Source of the DNA: Aselliscus stoliczkanus
Taxonomy: Eukaryota > Chordata > Mammalia > Chiroptera > Hipposideridae
Reading direction: 5' to 3'
NCBI GenBank assembly: GCA_033961575.1
Contig: CM066736.1
Span: 11,875,501 to 11,939,500 of the forward strand
DNA: 64,000 bases
Shown here: positions 41,963 to 53,090 of the stretch, piece after piece
Numbering within the stretch: position 1 is the stretch's first letter
How the letters are laid out: every line of letters begins with the position of its first letter
Notes under the pieces: model-generated
What the model was told of the DNA's origin: nothing
What the model saw: the letters and a program-made list of their open reading frames with translations, nothing else
Databases searched by the model: none
Program-made: the position numbers and the translations under genes

Positions 41963-42659
41963 AAGCTCTGAGAAAGCCAGCCGAGTCACACCATCTCCAT
42001 GTAGGGACGCACCTTATACAGCACACACACTAGGCAGGTTCCAGTGCCTGCACGCTACACTGTGTGCACATTTACATAAACTCAGCCAAGCCACGTGGCC
42101 CCTCCCAAGAGAGAAGGACGCCCCTTTGCTGGCATCTCATCACAACCCCCCCTTCAATAGCCTTGCCCTCCATTGTCCCAGGGTTGGGAAGCCCACAACT
42201 CAAATGTCCTGAAAGGCAAAGAAGTTACATCTTGCCTTTTAAGCTTCCAAGGGTCTTAGTTCCAACCATCTCAAGGCGATGTAAAGGATTTTCCAGGATA
42301 ACTTTTTCCTTACACAGCAATTTTAATACCCAACCCCCACGTGAGATGCATGAATTCCGCAGAAATCAAGTTCAGCCCCAGTCACTCCCTGGCCACCTTT
42401 CTGCCACTGCATGCATCTTTCCAATCTACGCCGTGGTGTGTCCACCATGCATTCACCCAACACGCACTTTGTGAATGTGCCAGGTGCTGCGCTTCGAAAA
42501 GGCACAAGAAACCATGCCCAGGCCAGGCCCTGGTCCCTAACCTTCCATTCCGCTGATGGAGAGACATGACAGACAAGAGAACACACTCATGAAAGGACTG
42601 AAGCTGTTGTGAGTGCTGGGAGGGAAGCGAACAGAATGATGTGATCAGAAGTGTACTGA
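41963..42659. other. presumed KSR2 intron upstream of the exon
   Basis: No coding signal. The minus-strand frames of 190-193 aa start here only because the open frame extends through the acceptor into the intron. Confidence 0.6.
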
Positions 42660-42998
42660 CAATGGTGAGTGGGTAACCAAACACTGGTGCACACCAGCCA
42701 CGGAACTCCCTGGCCATCAAGAGGAAGGAACGATTGACGCACTCAGCAACGTGGTGACTCGGCAGAGACCATGCTGAGTGACAAAAGCCAGCCCCCAAAG
42801 GTTGACTCCACTGACATATCATTTCTGAAATGACAATATTTAGAAATTGAGTAAAGATTGGTGGTTGCCGGGGGCTAGGGGTGACGGACACAGGAAGAAG
42901 GGAGGTGGGGGTGGCTATGAAAGGACAACCAAGGGACACTTTGTAGCATTGGAACTGTCCAGTGTCTCTACCCAGGTGATAAAATTGCATAGAACTAA

Positions 42999-43047
<49 letters not shown>

Positions 43048-43175
43048 AACAAATAAAACTGGGGAAATAACATGATTGGTGGGTTGTAGTCATATCAGTA
43101 TTCTGGTTGTGATATTACAGAATAGCAGTGCAAAAGGTTACCATTGGGAGAAACTGAGCAGGTTGTGCAAGGGAC
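42660..43175 (+). mobile_element. L1 3' end with CA repeat
   Basis: ACTGACATATCATTTCTGAA, GATTGGTGGTTGCCGGGGGC, GGTGATAAAATTGCATAGAA, then the CA repeat, CTGGGGAAATAACATGATTG and GTGATATTACAGAATAGCAG. Typical L1M 3' UTR order. The left limit is uncertain. The 220-aa minus frame crossing it is spurious. Confidence 0.75.
43000..43044. repeat. (AC)n microsatellite
   Basis: About 22 perfect AC units within the L1 3' UTR. Confidence 0.97.
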
Positions 43176-43177
43176 CA

Positions 43178-43614
43178 ACTATGGACTGAATGTTTGTCTC
43201 CTCAAAATTCGTACATTGGAATCCTAACCCCCAATATGATAGTATTTGGCAGTGGGGTTTTGAGAGTTAATTAGGTTTAGATGTGGCCTTGAGGGTGGGC
43301 CCCTCCTGATGGGATTAGCGCTCTTATAAGGAGATGAGGAGATGAAAGCTCCAACAAAAGACCACGTGAGGTTATGACGGTAGCTGTGTGCAATTCAGGA
43401 AGGGGGCCCTCAACAAGAACCTTGATCTTGGACTTCCAGCCTTTTTTTTTTGAGGGCAGTGTCACTGGCCCTCATACGTGGGAGCCAAACCGGGGCCGCT
43501 GGCTTTCCAAGCCAGTGCTTAACCACCGCGCCACTCAGCCGGCCCTGAAAGAAACGTCTTTTGTTTGAGCCACACAGTCTATGGTATTTGTTACAGCAGC
43601 CCACGCTGACTACG
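43178..43614 (+). mobile_element. MLT1-class LTR split by a SINE
   Basis: ACTATGGACTGAATGTTTGT, CATTGGAATCCTAACCCCCA, TAATTAGGTTTAGATGTGGC, GATGGGATTAGCGCTCTTAT and TTGATCTTGGACTTCCAGCC. After the SINE come TTTGAGCCACACAGTCTATG and GCAGCCCACGCTGACTAC. It is closer to MLT1A/B-type than to the MLT1C copies elsewhere. Confidence 0.82.
43442..43545 (-). mobile_element. family A SINE in an MLT1 LTR
   Basis: Oligo-T, TTGAGGGCAGTGTCACTGGC, CCAAACCGGGGCCGCTGG, GCCACTCAGCCGGCCC. No convincing target duplication, so it may be accompanied by a deletion. Confidence 0.88.
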
Positions 43615-43714
43615 TACCTCTCTGTATTATTTCTTATAATTGCATGTGAATCTACAGCTAGGCCAATACAAATTTCAAATGAAAAACGTAAAAATAAAAG
43701 AGGGTGGGAAGAGG

Positions 43715-44515
43715 AGGGCTTACTTTAGGAAGTGCAATCAGCCTTCTAAGGAAGTGACATTTGAACTGATAACAAGAAATACATCGTTGTGCTAAGAGCC
43801 CAGGAGGGAGCATGGCAGGGGTGAGGGGAGGGGAGGAAGGGCAGACGCAGAGAGAGAGGGCAGGGCTTTTTTAGGTTTTACAACCGTTCATTTGGAAAAA
43901 ATGGAGACAGTAAAAAAAAAAAACATCCCCACTGTCATGACTAAAACGTTAGGTTTTCAGGAATGTCATAAGCTAAATCAAAAAATAAAATAAATCCAAC
44001 CTACATTCACAGTTCTTCCCTCCTTTGCTGTAAGAGTACTGAGACTGCAAATACAAATCTGGGTTATGTGTTCAGGCTCTCAAGCTACAATGTGCAGCTT
44101 TTCATCCTCCTCGCTGGGAGATAGAAAAGCGTAAGAGTCAAATAACACTGAACGTACAGGCTCCATACGATCTAAGTTAGGGCAGGCACTTTCCTAGGTC
44201 CCTTTCCTGGGTCCCTTCTCGGGGCAGTGTGCCCAAGGTGTGGTGACAATGGGCTGAGTGGCTCAAGCAGAGGCTGAAGGGATGGGTAAGGGACAGACCT
44301 CCAGACCTATGGCCCAAGGTGCAATGTGAAGTTTATACCACATACAATCCACTGAGGGGTTTGATCCGAACTTCACCTCCCAGAGATCACTCGGGCTGCT
44401 GCTTAGACAAAGAGAGCCCAGTTAAGGGCAACTACAAGGCTCCAGAAGAAAGATGATGCTGACCCGGCTGGAGAGGTGACAGCAAAGGTGGAGAGAAGTC
44501 ACTGGGGGTTAACAG
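43715..44515 (-). mobile_element. L2 LINE fragment, reverse, long
   Basis: AAGGAAGTGACATTTGAACT, GAGCCCAGGAGGGAGCATGG, then a separate part with GGTTTGATCCGAACTTCACC and AGATCACTCGGGCTGCTGCT. These are L2 reverse-complement landmarks; the middle (43870-44240) is doubtful. Confidence 0.5.
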
Positions 44516-44865
44516 GGGAAAAAAATGGAGGACCTGGCCAAAGGTGATCGAGGGGGCCCTCCCATTATGGGCCAGAAAGGGAGATTTGGGCAGAAATAAA
44601 TTCCAATTCGTAGCCGACTAGCAATAACAATAATAATTACTGTAATATAAGGACCATAACAAGAACTAATATAGAGAGCATTGGACAGTTCACAAAGTGC
44701 TTCCATGAACACTAAGTCACTGCCCCATTTTTAATTAAAACAGCTCATTTTGTGATTATATATTCATTATAGAAAAAGTAGAAAATTCACAGAAGGAAAA
44801 AGGCAGTGTTGTTCTACAGCCATTATCCCTGTTACCAGTTAGTTGCTGTGGAGCCGGCCAGATGG
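44516..44865. other. unassigned AT-rich stretch
   Basis: TTATATATTCATTATAGAAA and AAGTAGAAAATTCACAGAAG suggest an old interspersed repeat that I cannot name. No gene. Confidence 0.4.

Positions 44866-44901
<36 letters not shown>
44866..44901. repeat. (TG)n microsatellite
   Basis: About 17 TG units. Confidence 0.97.
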
Positions 44902-44903
<2 letters not shown>

Positions 44904-45345
44904 AGAAATACCATAAGATCTTATTTAATGGTTTATCATCTGCTTTCTTCATTTGTTATATTGGCATCATTTGACATCTTACTTAACGTTCGTTACTCTG
45001 CGTTCAAAGGATGATTTTGATCTCCACTTTGGTAGATTAAAAAAAGGACGTGCAGAGATGAAGACATGCCCAAAACAGAAACAGGTAGCAGGGTATCAAA
45101 CCCAGACCTGGGCCACCTCCGCAACCAGAGCACAGGGGTCTGTGACAGAGAGCTGGGACCTACATTTACTGGAGACCACTGACCATCATAATCAGCCAAT
45201 TGGGAATAGAGGCCAGAGCATTTCTGGCAAGAGCCTCCCTTTGTCCTCCTCCCAGACTTTGCCAGAACATTCTACCAAAGTCACCATCACTATACTATTT
45301 ATTCTCAAATACCTACATATACACACTAGCGCAGAGACTAAGGGA
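44902..45345. other. unassigned non-coding stretch
   Basis: No supported gene. The 137-aa frame (44953-45366) has no recognisable domain. The part near 45060-45110 (CAGGTAGCAGGGTATCAAAC) may be a diverged MIR. Confidence 0.4.
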
Positions 45346-45580
45346 GCCAGCTGTGCAGTCGGATGATTTGGCCGTTAATTCTAGCTGCCCCACTTACTGT
45401 CTGTGTGACCTTGGGCATGCGTCTAACCTCTCTGAGTCTTAGCTTTATCACCTGTGAAATGGGGCAGGAATAGGACCCACCTCAGGGGAACATGAGGATC
45501 AAATGAAATAACACAAGTGATGTCTTGGCACACAGTGGGTGCTCCACAAATGTTAGCTACCCTCAGTATCATTCTCAACC
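45346..45580 (-). mobile_element. MIR SINE, near full length
   Basis: CTGTCTGTGTGACCTTGGGC, CTAACCTCTCTGAGTCTTAG, CACCTGTGAAATGGGGCAGG and GGTGCTCCACAAATGTTAGC in reverse MIR order. Confidence 0.88.
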
Positions 45581-45589
45581 CTACGGTAA

Positions 45590-45760
45590 TATGGCGCCTT
45601 CCATTTAAAGAGTGCACTTGTGCTAGCGCTGTATGTGCAGCAGATGCCAACATCATCACCTCTAGGAAGCTGATGCTCAGAGAGGTAGGACAGCTCTGAG
45701 AGCCAGGGGCAGACAGAGAATCAAGCCCAGGTCAGCCTTCCCATCACCCAGCCAGCTCTG
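45590..45760 (+). mobile_element. MIR SINE
   Basis: AGAGTGCACTTGTGCTAGCG, GATGCTCAGAGAGGTAGGAC and GAATCAAGCCCAGGTCAGCC in forward order. Confidence 0.65.
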
Positions 45761-45919
45761 GACATGTTTGCTCCGGGACTACAAACTCATTGTCCAATTA
45801 GCCTAAGTAAAACATGCTTAAGGAAGTCAATCTGTCTTTTAAGTTATCTTAATGATACACAGAAGCTTCGGACATGATCACTATAGCTCTTGCCCTCCCA
45901 ATGAAATAGGAAGAATAGG

Positions 45920-46078
45920 GGACTGGGAGTCAGAGAGATCTGGCTTAAAACACTGGTTTCACCAGACTGACCAGCTCTGTGGCTCTAAGCAAGTTACTTG
46001 ACCTCTCTGAGCTTGTTTTGGGTTTTGTACAATGAGAATGATCATGGCTTCCTTGGAGGGTGCAGTGAAGAGTAAATG
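45920..46078 (-). mobile_element. MIR SINE
   Basis: CTCTGTGGCTCTAAGCAAGT, TACTTGACCTCTCTGAGCTT and TACAATGAGAATGATCATGG. Confidence 0.75.
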
Positions 46079-46079
46079 T

Positions 46080-46165
46080 ATTCATTCAGTCCTCCAAGTA
46101 TTTCACAAATATTTGAACATCTCCCATGTAGCAGGTACTATTCTAGGCACCAGGACAGAGGAACG
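46080..46165 (-). mobile_element. L2 LINE terminus, reverse
   Basis: TATTTCACAAATATTTGAAC, CCATGTAGCAGGTACTATTC and TAGGCACCAGGACAGAGGAA. Confidence 0.65.
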
Positions 46166-47171
46166 CATACACGTTAGCTATTTTCCCCTCCTTCCCTTAC
46201 ACCCCGTCAATCCGTGTCCCCATCTCCACCACCACAGCCCCACCCCAGGTCCTCATCACCTCCACCCAGTCACCTTCCGCAGCCTCAGGCTGAGCTTCCA
46301 CTGGTGCCCTTGACCTGTCCAGTCCTTTCTCCATCTATATTTCCACAACGCTCCTCTGATCATGTCCCTCCCCTACACACAGTGGGTCCCTTTGAGCAAC
46401 AAGAACGGGTGCCCGCACCCTGTGCACCAGCATCTCTGAGACCCGTTTAACCACAAGGGACAGAAGGAGTAGCAGGTGTACGAGTGTGGCTCGGGGCCAG
46501 CACCCTGGGCTCCAGCAGGACTCTATGGCAAACGGACCCCACCCATTGAGCTAGGGAGCATTCAAGCCACAGCATCAGGGAAGCACCAGCCCCTCCCCTG
46601 GTGTGATCAGGGGCTGGATTGTAACAGTGATATTATGGGCAGAAACCTGACCTCCGGGCCCAAGCCCATTTCTCAGCATTTGCCCGTTAAGAGATTCATC
46701 CCTCCCCTTGGCATGAGCAGGAGCGTGGGGCCCAGTCGTGGGGATTTAGCAGGAACTTAGCTTCCATTCCATGGTCATTCACAGTTGCGAGAGTGCCAGC
46801 CCCTCCCTTGGCATGACCACGGGGCTGGGGTCCAAGCCTCGTGCTCACAGCTGCATGATGTGGGGGACCAGAGCTCCCACCTGGTCTGTGACTGGGTTTG
46901 ACAGCTGTGAACCTTGGCTGCCATGCTTCCCAGGAGCTCCGCTGTAGGCCAGTCCCAGGGGATCAGTCGTGCTGAGCCCTACCTCTCAGCATCCGTCCCC
47001 TTCCACTCGGCAGAGCCAACCCCTGCTCCTTAGCTCTTCTTTCCAGCCTCCAGGCTTGAATTCCTGCCTCCCTCCACACATCGCCAGCCACACCGAACTA
47101 CTTGCATTCCCCAAGCTTGCCAAGTCCTGTCATCGCCTGGCTTTCTCTGACATTGGATTCCACTTCATATT
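46166..47171. other. non-coding stretch with a degenerate triplicate motif
   Basis: No gene. The first ~230 bases may be an L2 fragment. At 46583-46618, 46694-46730 and 46793-46836 a motif of the form CCAGCCCCTCCC-TGG-GAXCAGGGG-CTGG recurs about every 105 bp. Confidence 0.45.
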
Positions 47172-47735
47172 ATTCATTTATTTGAGGTGAAACTCACAGG
47201 ACACCCAATGCACTGTTTTAATGTGAACAATTCCATAGCATTTGGTACATTCACTGTATGGTGCAGCCACCACCTCTTCCAAAGAACCAAAACATGTTTA
47301 GCTCCTCTAAAGGAAACCCCGTGCCCATTAAGCTGGTTCTCCCCAGACCCTCCTCCTTCCCACAGTCCCTGGCAACCACTAGTCTGCTTTCTGTCTCTAT
47401 GGATTTGCCTCTTCTGGGCATTTCATGTAAACAGAACCATACACATACGTAGCGTATGATTCGTGTCTGGCTTCTTCCACTCAGCATAATGTTTTTGAGG
47501 TTCATCCGAACAGTGGCACATGTTAGTACCTCATTCCCTTTTATGGATGAATATCATCCCATTGTATGGACATACCACAGTGTGTTTATCCATTAGTCAA
47601 TCAATGGAATTTTGGCTGTTTCCACCTTTTGGCTACTGTGACGAGTGCCACAGGGATTATTCACATACAAACACGTAAGTGCCTACTTTCCATTTCTTTG
47701 GGTCTCTAGCTGGGAGTGGAATTGCTGTGAACCCT
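47172..47735 (-). mobile_element. L1 ORF2 and 3' end, reverse
   Basis: Reads as the complement of L1 ORF2: CCCATTGTATGGACATACCA, CAGTGTGTTTATCCATTAGT, TTCCACTCAGCATAATGTTT and TAGCTGGGAGTGGAATTGCT, with a 3' UTR part GGTGAAACTCACAGGACACC at the left. In the same orientation as KSR2. Confidence 0.82.
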
Positions 47736-47955
47736 GATTTCATTATCAATCTTTCCACCAGACAGAGTTTGTTGAGGGGAGGGGCATGAGTGACAGACAC
47801 TCACCCTGGGGGCTGGCACAGTGAATGGCTGCAGAGGAAGCCGGATGAGTTCCAGGCATCCAGAATAGATGATTCAGTCATCCTCCATCACCTGCCCATC
47901 CGTCTGTGTCATCGTGGTGGTCTAGGCTCTGTGTTGATGGCCTTACTCCTTTTAT
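47736..47955. other. unassigned non-coding stretch
   Basis: Nothing recognised. Confidence 0.4.
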
Positions 47956-48224
47956 CTCATTAACTCGCTCCTCACTTCACTCTGAGATTGGCTCAAATGT
48001 CCATTGTCACCTCCTCGCCCTTCTCCCACTGACATGACCCCCAGCACTGTTTTTTATAGCAGTCCCCTGCTTTTGTTTTCTCCAGAGCACTTATCATCAC
48101 TGACATAGCACAGATAATACATTGCACATGACATATTACAGATAATGTCAGTGTCGTGTATTTGCTCATCCCCTTCTTTCTCGGTTTCCCCGCTAAGGAT
48201 GTGAGCTCTGTGAGACGCTCGGCC
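47956..48224 (+). mobile_element. L2 LINE 3' end
   Basis: GAGATTGGCTCAAATGTCCA, TCACCTCCTCGCCCTTCTCC, CAGAGCACTTATCATCACTG and GGATGTGAGCTCTGTGAGAC. Confidence 0.75.
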
Positions 48225-48365
48225 AAGGACAGCAGCAGGTACTCAGTCTGCGATAACGAGGAAACTGAGGCACAGAGCGGTTCAATGACTCACTCAAGAC
48301 CTTACGGCCAGGAGGGACAGCTGGGGTTTGGGTCTGCACCCTTAACCATGACCCTGAGTCAAGGC
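48225..48365 (+). mobile_element. MIR SINE
   Basis: ACGAGGAAACTGAGGCACAG, AGCGGTTCAATGACTCACTC and ACAGCTGGGGTTTGGGTCTG. Confidence 0.82.
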
Positions 48366-48624
48366 TGACATCCTGGTTTCCAGCCTGGGTCCCGCGGTGG
48401 CTGGCGGCACTGATCGCAGTGATCAGACACACAGGAGAAGGAAATGGAGCGGAGAGGGGATGGTGAGTTCAGGGTTCTGCAGGACATGTAGGAGAAGATG
48501 GGATGCAGGAGAATTTCACCTGCTCCTTCTTCTCCCTGGAATCCTGGGATCACTTCTCGGGAAGGAGTCATTTTCCTAGCCTGAGAAAATTGATCTTGAG
48601 GGTCTCAGACCTCCCAAGCCTATC
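48366..48624. other. unassigned non-coding stretch
   Basis: No gene or repeat recognised. Confidence 0.4.
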
Positions 48625-48632
48625 CCATAGAG

Positions 48633-48910
48633 CAGGGGTCGGCAAACTTTTGAGATGGAAGAGCCTCCAGGGGTCAGCAAACTGTGGCTCTGAAGTAAAA
48701 TTGAAAATGAAAACAAAACTATCATAGTTTCATTTATAAGATTCTTAAAGGATATTATTGACATAATGGTGATTATGTAAAAATATATTTATGGCTCTCG
48801 AATAATTTTTAAATTGTTATGAGGGACAGGATTGGCTCTTCCTGGGGTTGGCAAACTTTTCAGATGGAACGTACCCAAAGAGCCGCATGTGGGCAGTTTG
48901 CTGACCCCTG
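48633..48910. mobile_element. hAT non-autonomous element with perfect 8-bp TSD
   Basis: The ends CAGGGGTCGGCAAAC and GTTTGCTGACCCCTG are inverted repeats. The 8-bp target duplication CCATAGAG is identical at 48625-48632 and 48911-48918, the hallmark of hAT transposition. The 278-bp body is AT-rich and non-coding. A second copy of the terminal motif (CAGGGGTCAGCAAACTGTGG) lies at about 48669. Confidence 0.93.
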
Positions 48911-48937
48911 CCATAGAGTGTCAGGCTCATCTCAAAT

Positions 48938-48959
48938 TTTTTTTTTTTTTTTTTTTTTT
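48938..48959. repeat. poly-T run
   Basis: More than 20 Ts. This could be the A-tail of a lost reverse-oriented retroposon. Confidence 0.95.
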
Positions 48960-49249
48960 ACAAAGACACGACATGGCTTAATCGCGTTCACCTGTCTCCT
49001 CTCCCATCTGATCCCTGAGTCACCAGGGCAGACATCCCATAACACTGAGTGACAAGTCAGGGAGGGGAGGTCTGAGCACATCACCCACTGCCTGGCTCTC
49101 TCAGATGGAGAGAAATCTCTGCATTTACAAATCTTGCTTTCTGAAGCACAAAATAATAAGAATTGATTCTAAGTAAACATTAAGCAAATAACTAACAGGT
49201 TTTATACGCACAGCATCCCCTGAATTTTGCATCGTGATGCTCAGAAATT
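48960..49249. other. unassigned non-coding stretch
   Basis: No gene or repeat recognised. Confidence 0.4.
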
Positions 49250-49500
49250 ACCTTTCCCCAATCTTTCCTCCCTGTGACTCAGTTTCATCATCCGTAACAT
49301 GCAGATAACGCCTCAGATTTCCCCCAGGATTGTGCTGAGGATTAAATAAGACCATGCACGTAGAGCATTTAGCATCATCTCGGGCACACAGTCAAGGCTG
49401 ATAGAATGTCAACGTAAAATGGCAGTAAAACCATCTATCTCCCATGGTGCTGGTGAGGATTAAATGAGATAAGCATATAAAATGTCTTGTATTTAGTGCT
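49250..49500 (-). mobile_element. MIR SINE fragments, two overlapping copies
   Basis: TGTGACTCAGTTTCATCATC, AGGATTAAATAAGACCATGC and AGCATCATCTCGGGCACACA. Then a second GCTGGTGAGGATTAAATGAG. Confidence 0.7.
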
Positions 49501-49552
49501 TATATCCCTGACTGGGCCCTACAGAAAGCAAACCCATGAAGCAAAAGCCTTT

Positions 49553-50000
49553 ATTGTAATTGAACTATATCCCTTCCAAAGACATGTTGAAATCCTAACC
49601 CTCAGGGCCTGGGAAGGTGACCTTATTTGCAAATAGGGTATTTGTAGATGTCATCAAGGTAAGATGAGGTCATCCTGGATTAGGGAGCACCCTAAATCCA
49701 ATAACAGCTGTCAAAAGAAAAGGACAGGACCCACAGAAGAGAGGGCTATGAGAAGACAGAGACAAGGACTGGAGTGACTCAGCTACAAGTCAAGGAACAC
49801 CAAGGATTGCAGCAACCACCAGAAGCTGGGAGAAAGGCACAGAACACACAGTCCCCTAGGGCCCTTCTGGGGGAACGTGGCCCAGCAACACCTCGATTTT
49901 AAACATCAAGCCCCCACAACTGTAAGAAAGTATGTTTCTGCTGTTTTAAACCACCTATTTTGAGGTGGCTTTGGTACAGCAGCCCTAGGAAATTAATAGA
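49553..50000 (+). mobile_element. MLT1C-like LTR, near full length
   Basis: TGTTGAAATCCTAACCCTCA, ACCTTATTTGCAAATAGGGT, AGATGAGGTCATCCTGGATT, CACCAGAAGCTGGGAGAAAG, and the end CAGCAGCCCTAGGAAATTAATAGA. Confidence 0.88.
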
Positions 50001-50253
50001 TCCCTCAATCAGGAGTCAGCGACACTCACGGAATACAGACTGGGGAATTATAGTATAAAAGTTAGGCGCCTGACAGACCCAGTTAGGGGATTCAGTGCTT
50101 ATCTTGCCTGCTCTGTAAGTCTGGTGCTATTGATCTGTTTTTATAAATGAGTTCTGGGTGAACTTGGCTAAAGTGCCATAGGTGGTAGTAACCTACACTC
50201 TCACTCTTCCCCCTTTATCCTGAGCCGGACCCGCTGCCTCCCCAAGCCTACAG

Positions 50254-50302
<49 letters not shown>

Positions 50303-51214
50303 GTACCTCTACTGGATTCAAAGAAGCACTGAGCTTCTCCCAAGAACCCCTGTCCTAAAGTTGTTTCGAAGTCTGAGAGATGAATAGAGGGAAGAAAAAG
50401 CTTTATCCCCTTGCCAAATTCCCACCTCCATCAAATTCTCTTCTCTCCACCCCTACATCTCAAAATCAGAAGTTTGGGGTGAAGAAGCAAAGCCTCATTT
50501 CATCTTCCAAATTGCCAGCTGCTCGATTGACAGGGATTCAACTTCTCTGCCACAGCTTCAGAAGTGTTTCACTGATGGACTATATTATATCAATTCTTCC
50601 CCCTCTCTCTTTTGATCCTCTTTTTAATAAAGTCTGAGGGGAAAAAGGTAATTTTTCATTTTAAATAGGGAAGGTGTGTACCAAGGTGCTCTGAGGGTTA
50701 TTAATCGTAACCCTTGTTATCTTGCCATCCATTTTTGAAAAACCATTTTATTTCAAGTCTTGAAATGGGCGGGGAGAGAGGAATTGGTTTTAAGAAATGA
50801 AAGGTCTGAGGATTGATTAAAGACATTTCAAGGTATAGGGGTTTTTCTTGTGACATTCTCTGATAAGGGACTTAGAAAAATAAAAGGCATTCTCACAGGA
50901 GAAAATGATTTCAGGAAGTCTAGGCCGGTTTCTAACCTTTTTGTTCCTTCCCGTTGATATTTTATAAACAGGTAAACAAGTGGCTTAGAATTTGTCTGAA
51001 TTTCAGAGCCAGCATCAAATGTGTATATACTTTAGGCCTTCACAGGCAGAAATGGCAAAAAAAAATAAAAAAATCTGCTTGTAATTTCTGTGACTAATTT
51101 CAAAGCCCTTGCTGGTTTAATCCTCAAAACTTTCCGACAAGAAACAGAACTTTGAGATGCTGGTCGAAAATGTTTGGCGTCCCTGGTAATGCAAAAAAAT
51201 AGTAGCAAAAACAG
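50001..51214. other. mostly unique non-coding DNA, candidate conserved region
   Basis: No gene. Between about 50640 and 51050 there is no transposon signature. Short cores (AGGGTTATTAATCGTAACCC, a 20-base perfect palindrome except its centre; GAGGATTGATTAAAGACATT) make it a candidate enhancer-like element. Confidence 0.35.
50256..50301. repeat. (CA)n microsatellite
   Basis: About 22 perfect CA units. Confidence 0.97.
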
Positions 51215-51475
51215 ATAGTATTAACACTAGTAACAGTTGCTGTTTATTGAGCATGTACTATATGCCAGATAGTAGTCTAAGTCATCTATATGCATCACCT
51301 CACATTATCCTCACAAGACCCCGATGAAGAAAATTCTGCTATTGTTTCCATTTTACAGTGGAGGGGAGGGAGGATTATTGAAGAAGCTGAGTTGTCCAAG
51401 GTCACACAGCTAGTGAAGGGTAGAGTTCGGCTTCTAATCCAGGTGTGTACCCCTCACCACCACAACGCTCCCAGG
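51215..51475 (+). mobile_element. MIR SINE, near full length
   Basis: CTGTTTATTGAGCATGTACT, ATATGCCAGATAGTAGTCTA, CATTATCCTCACAAGACCCC, GTCCAAGGTCACACAGCTAG and GGCTTCTAATCCAGGTGTG. Confidence 0.9.
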
Positions 51476-52044
51476 AGACTCCCCCCTCCCTCAGGAAATG
51501 AGAGACCCATCCAGAAAGCCCTTGAAAGGCTGAACCATTTTACACAGACTTTTCAGATCAGCCCCAAATACGACCCTTCTGATCCTTCAAATAACGACAC
51601 TCGTTTTAGCCACAATCCCTCAAAGGGTGAAACCTGACATCCAGGAAGAATTTTCAAGTTTCTAATTTGCAGGATGTGCAAAACAGAAGCGAACAGGGAC
51701 AAACGGAAGCCATACAGTTGCCAAAGCAATTCACCACTGGCAGGACTCTTCATCTAAGACCTCATTCATGAGCTTGGCATCCGGCCAAACAGTGGGTCCC
51801 GCTGAGCATTGTCCCCCATCACAGGACGGCCCCAAGTAGAGCCAAACAAATGCACTGGCCCCAGTCTGTGTAGGTCAGTCACCTGGGAGGTGGGCCAGGG
51901 CAGGGAGCTTGGGTTCTGACCCAGTAATGCTTCCCAGGTCCTGCTCTATTAGGTACTCGTAGTTTTATTATGTGCCAGGAGATCTGGCCAGATTAATTTC
52001 CAGTCACTAACTTTAGGACAGCTTTTCTGTTTTAACAAAGCTTT
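51476..52044. other. unassigned non-coding stretch
   Basis: No gene or repeat recognised. Confidence 0.4.
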
Positions 52045-52703
52045 TTTTTTTCTAATTTATTTTTCATTAAGGTGAAAGTCACATTAACCATTTTAAAGAG
52101 TAGAATTCAGTGGCATTTAATACATTCACAATGTTGCCTCTATCAATGTCAAAAAAAATTTTCATCACCCCAAAAGAAAATCCCATACCTATTAAGCAGC
52201 CACTCCCCATCCCCTGTTTCTCCCAGCCTTTGGCAACCACTAATCTGTTCTCTGTCTCTATGGATCTTCCCAGTCTGGATAGTTCATATAAGTGGAATCA
52301 TGCAAGATGTGGTCTTCTTTCACTTTGCATAATGTTCTCAAGGCTGTTCCATGGTGTAGCATGTCTCAGAATCTCATTCCGTTTTGTGGCTGAATACTAT
52401 CCCATTGTCTGGACAGACTATCCTTCGTGTATCCATTCATCAGCGGATGGACATTCCGAGTGTTTCTACCTTTTGGCTATTATGACCAGTGCTGCTAGGA
52501 ACATTCGCATACAAGTCATTTGTTGGTACAGCTGTTTGTGGTTCTTTGAGGAATTGCTGGGTCATATGGTCATTCTATGTTTAACCTTCTGAGAAGCAGC
52601 CAAACTGTTTTCTGCAGTGGCTGCACCATTTTACATTCCCACCAGCAATGCATGGTGGTTCTGGTTTCTATACATCCTAGCCAACTCCTGTTATTTTTCT
52701 TTG

Positions 52704-52742
<39 letters not shown>

Positions 52743-52775
52743 GCTATCCTGATAAGCACTTTTAATGACGGCCAT
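52045..52775 (-). mobile_element. L1 ORF2 and 3' end, reverse
   Basis: The complement of L1 text: TTTGGCAACCACTAATCTGT, CTTTCACTTTGCATAATGTT, TACTATCCCATTGTCTGGAC, GGCTGCACCATTTTACATTC and CCACCAGCAATGCATGGTGG. The 160-aa plus-strand frame at 52110-52592 is antisense L1, not a gene. Confidence 0.9.
52705..52742. repeat. (TTA)n microsatellite
   Basis: About twelve TTA units inside the L1. Confidence 0.95.
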
Positions 52776-53090
52776 CACTAACATTCATTAAGCCCCTCAT
52801 TTTCATGCCCTTCATTTAATTCTCACAATAATCCTGTAGGTTGGTGAGCAAATTAGGGCTTTGGAAAAGTTGAAATACTTGTCCAAGGCCAAGGTCTAAA
52901 CCACAGAGCATGTCCTCTTGGCTGCCACGTGACATAAGGCACATGTGAATTAATCCTTACAGCCACCCAAGGGGATACATGGTATCAGCCCCACTTTTCA
53001 GATGGAGAAACTGAGCTCAGAGAGGAGTACGGACTTTCCCACAGATAGGTCCACCCATCTAGAAAGTTCCATGTCCATCCGATTCCACAT
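52776..53090 (+). mobile_element. two MIR SINE fragments
   Basis: CTTCATTTAATTCTCACAAT, ATCCTGTAGGTTGGTGAGCA and CTTGTCCAAGGCCAAGGTCT. Then from about 52930, TAATCCTTACAGCCACCCAA and TCAGATGGAGAAACTGAGCT. Confidence 0.75.

Noticed and set aside
41454..42026. 190-aa minus-strand frame in another phase of the KSR2 exon
   Set aside because: Shifted frame over the same exon; it does not fit the splice phases or the KSR2 protein.
42382..43044. 220-aa minus-strand open frame, the longest in the window
   Set aside because: Begins in a (CA)n repeat read as Cys-Val, crosses an L1 3' UTR, and has no domain.
44852..44866. GAGCCGGCCAGATGG as a SINE head
   Set aside because: Only about 15 bases before a (TG)n repeat; too short to call.
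52110..52592. 160-aa plus-strand open frame
   Set aside because: Antisense strand of a dead L1 ORF2.
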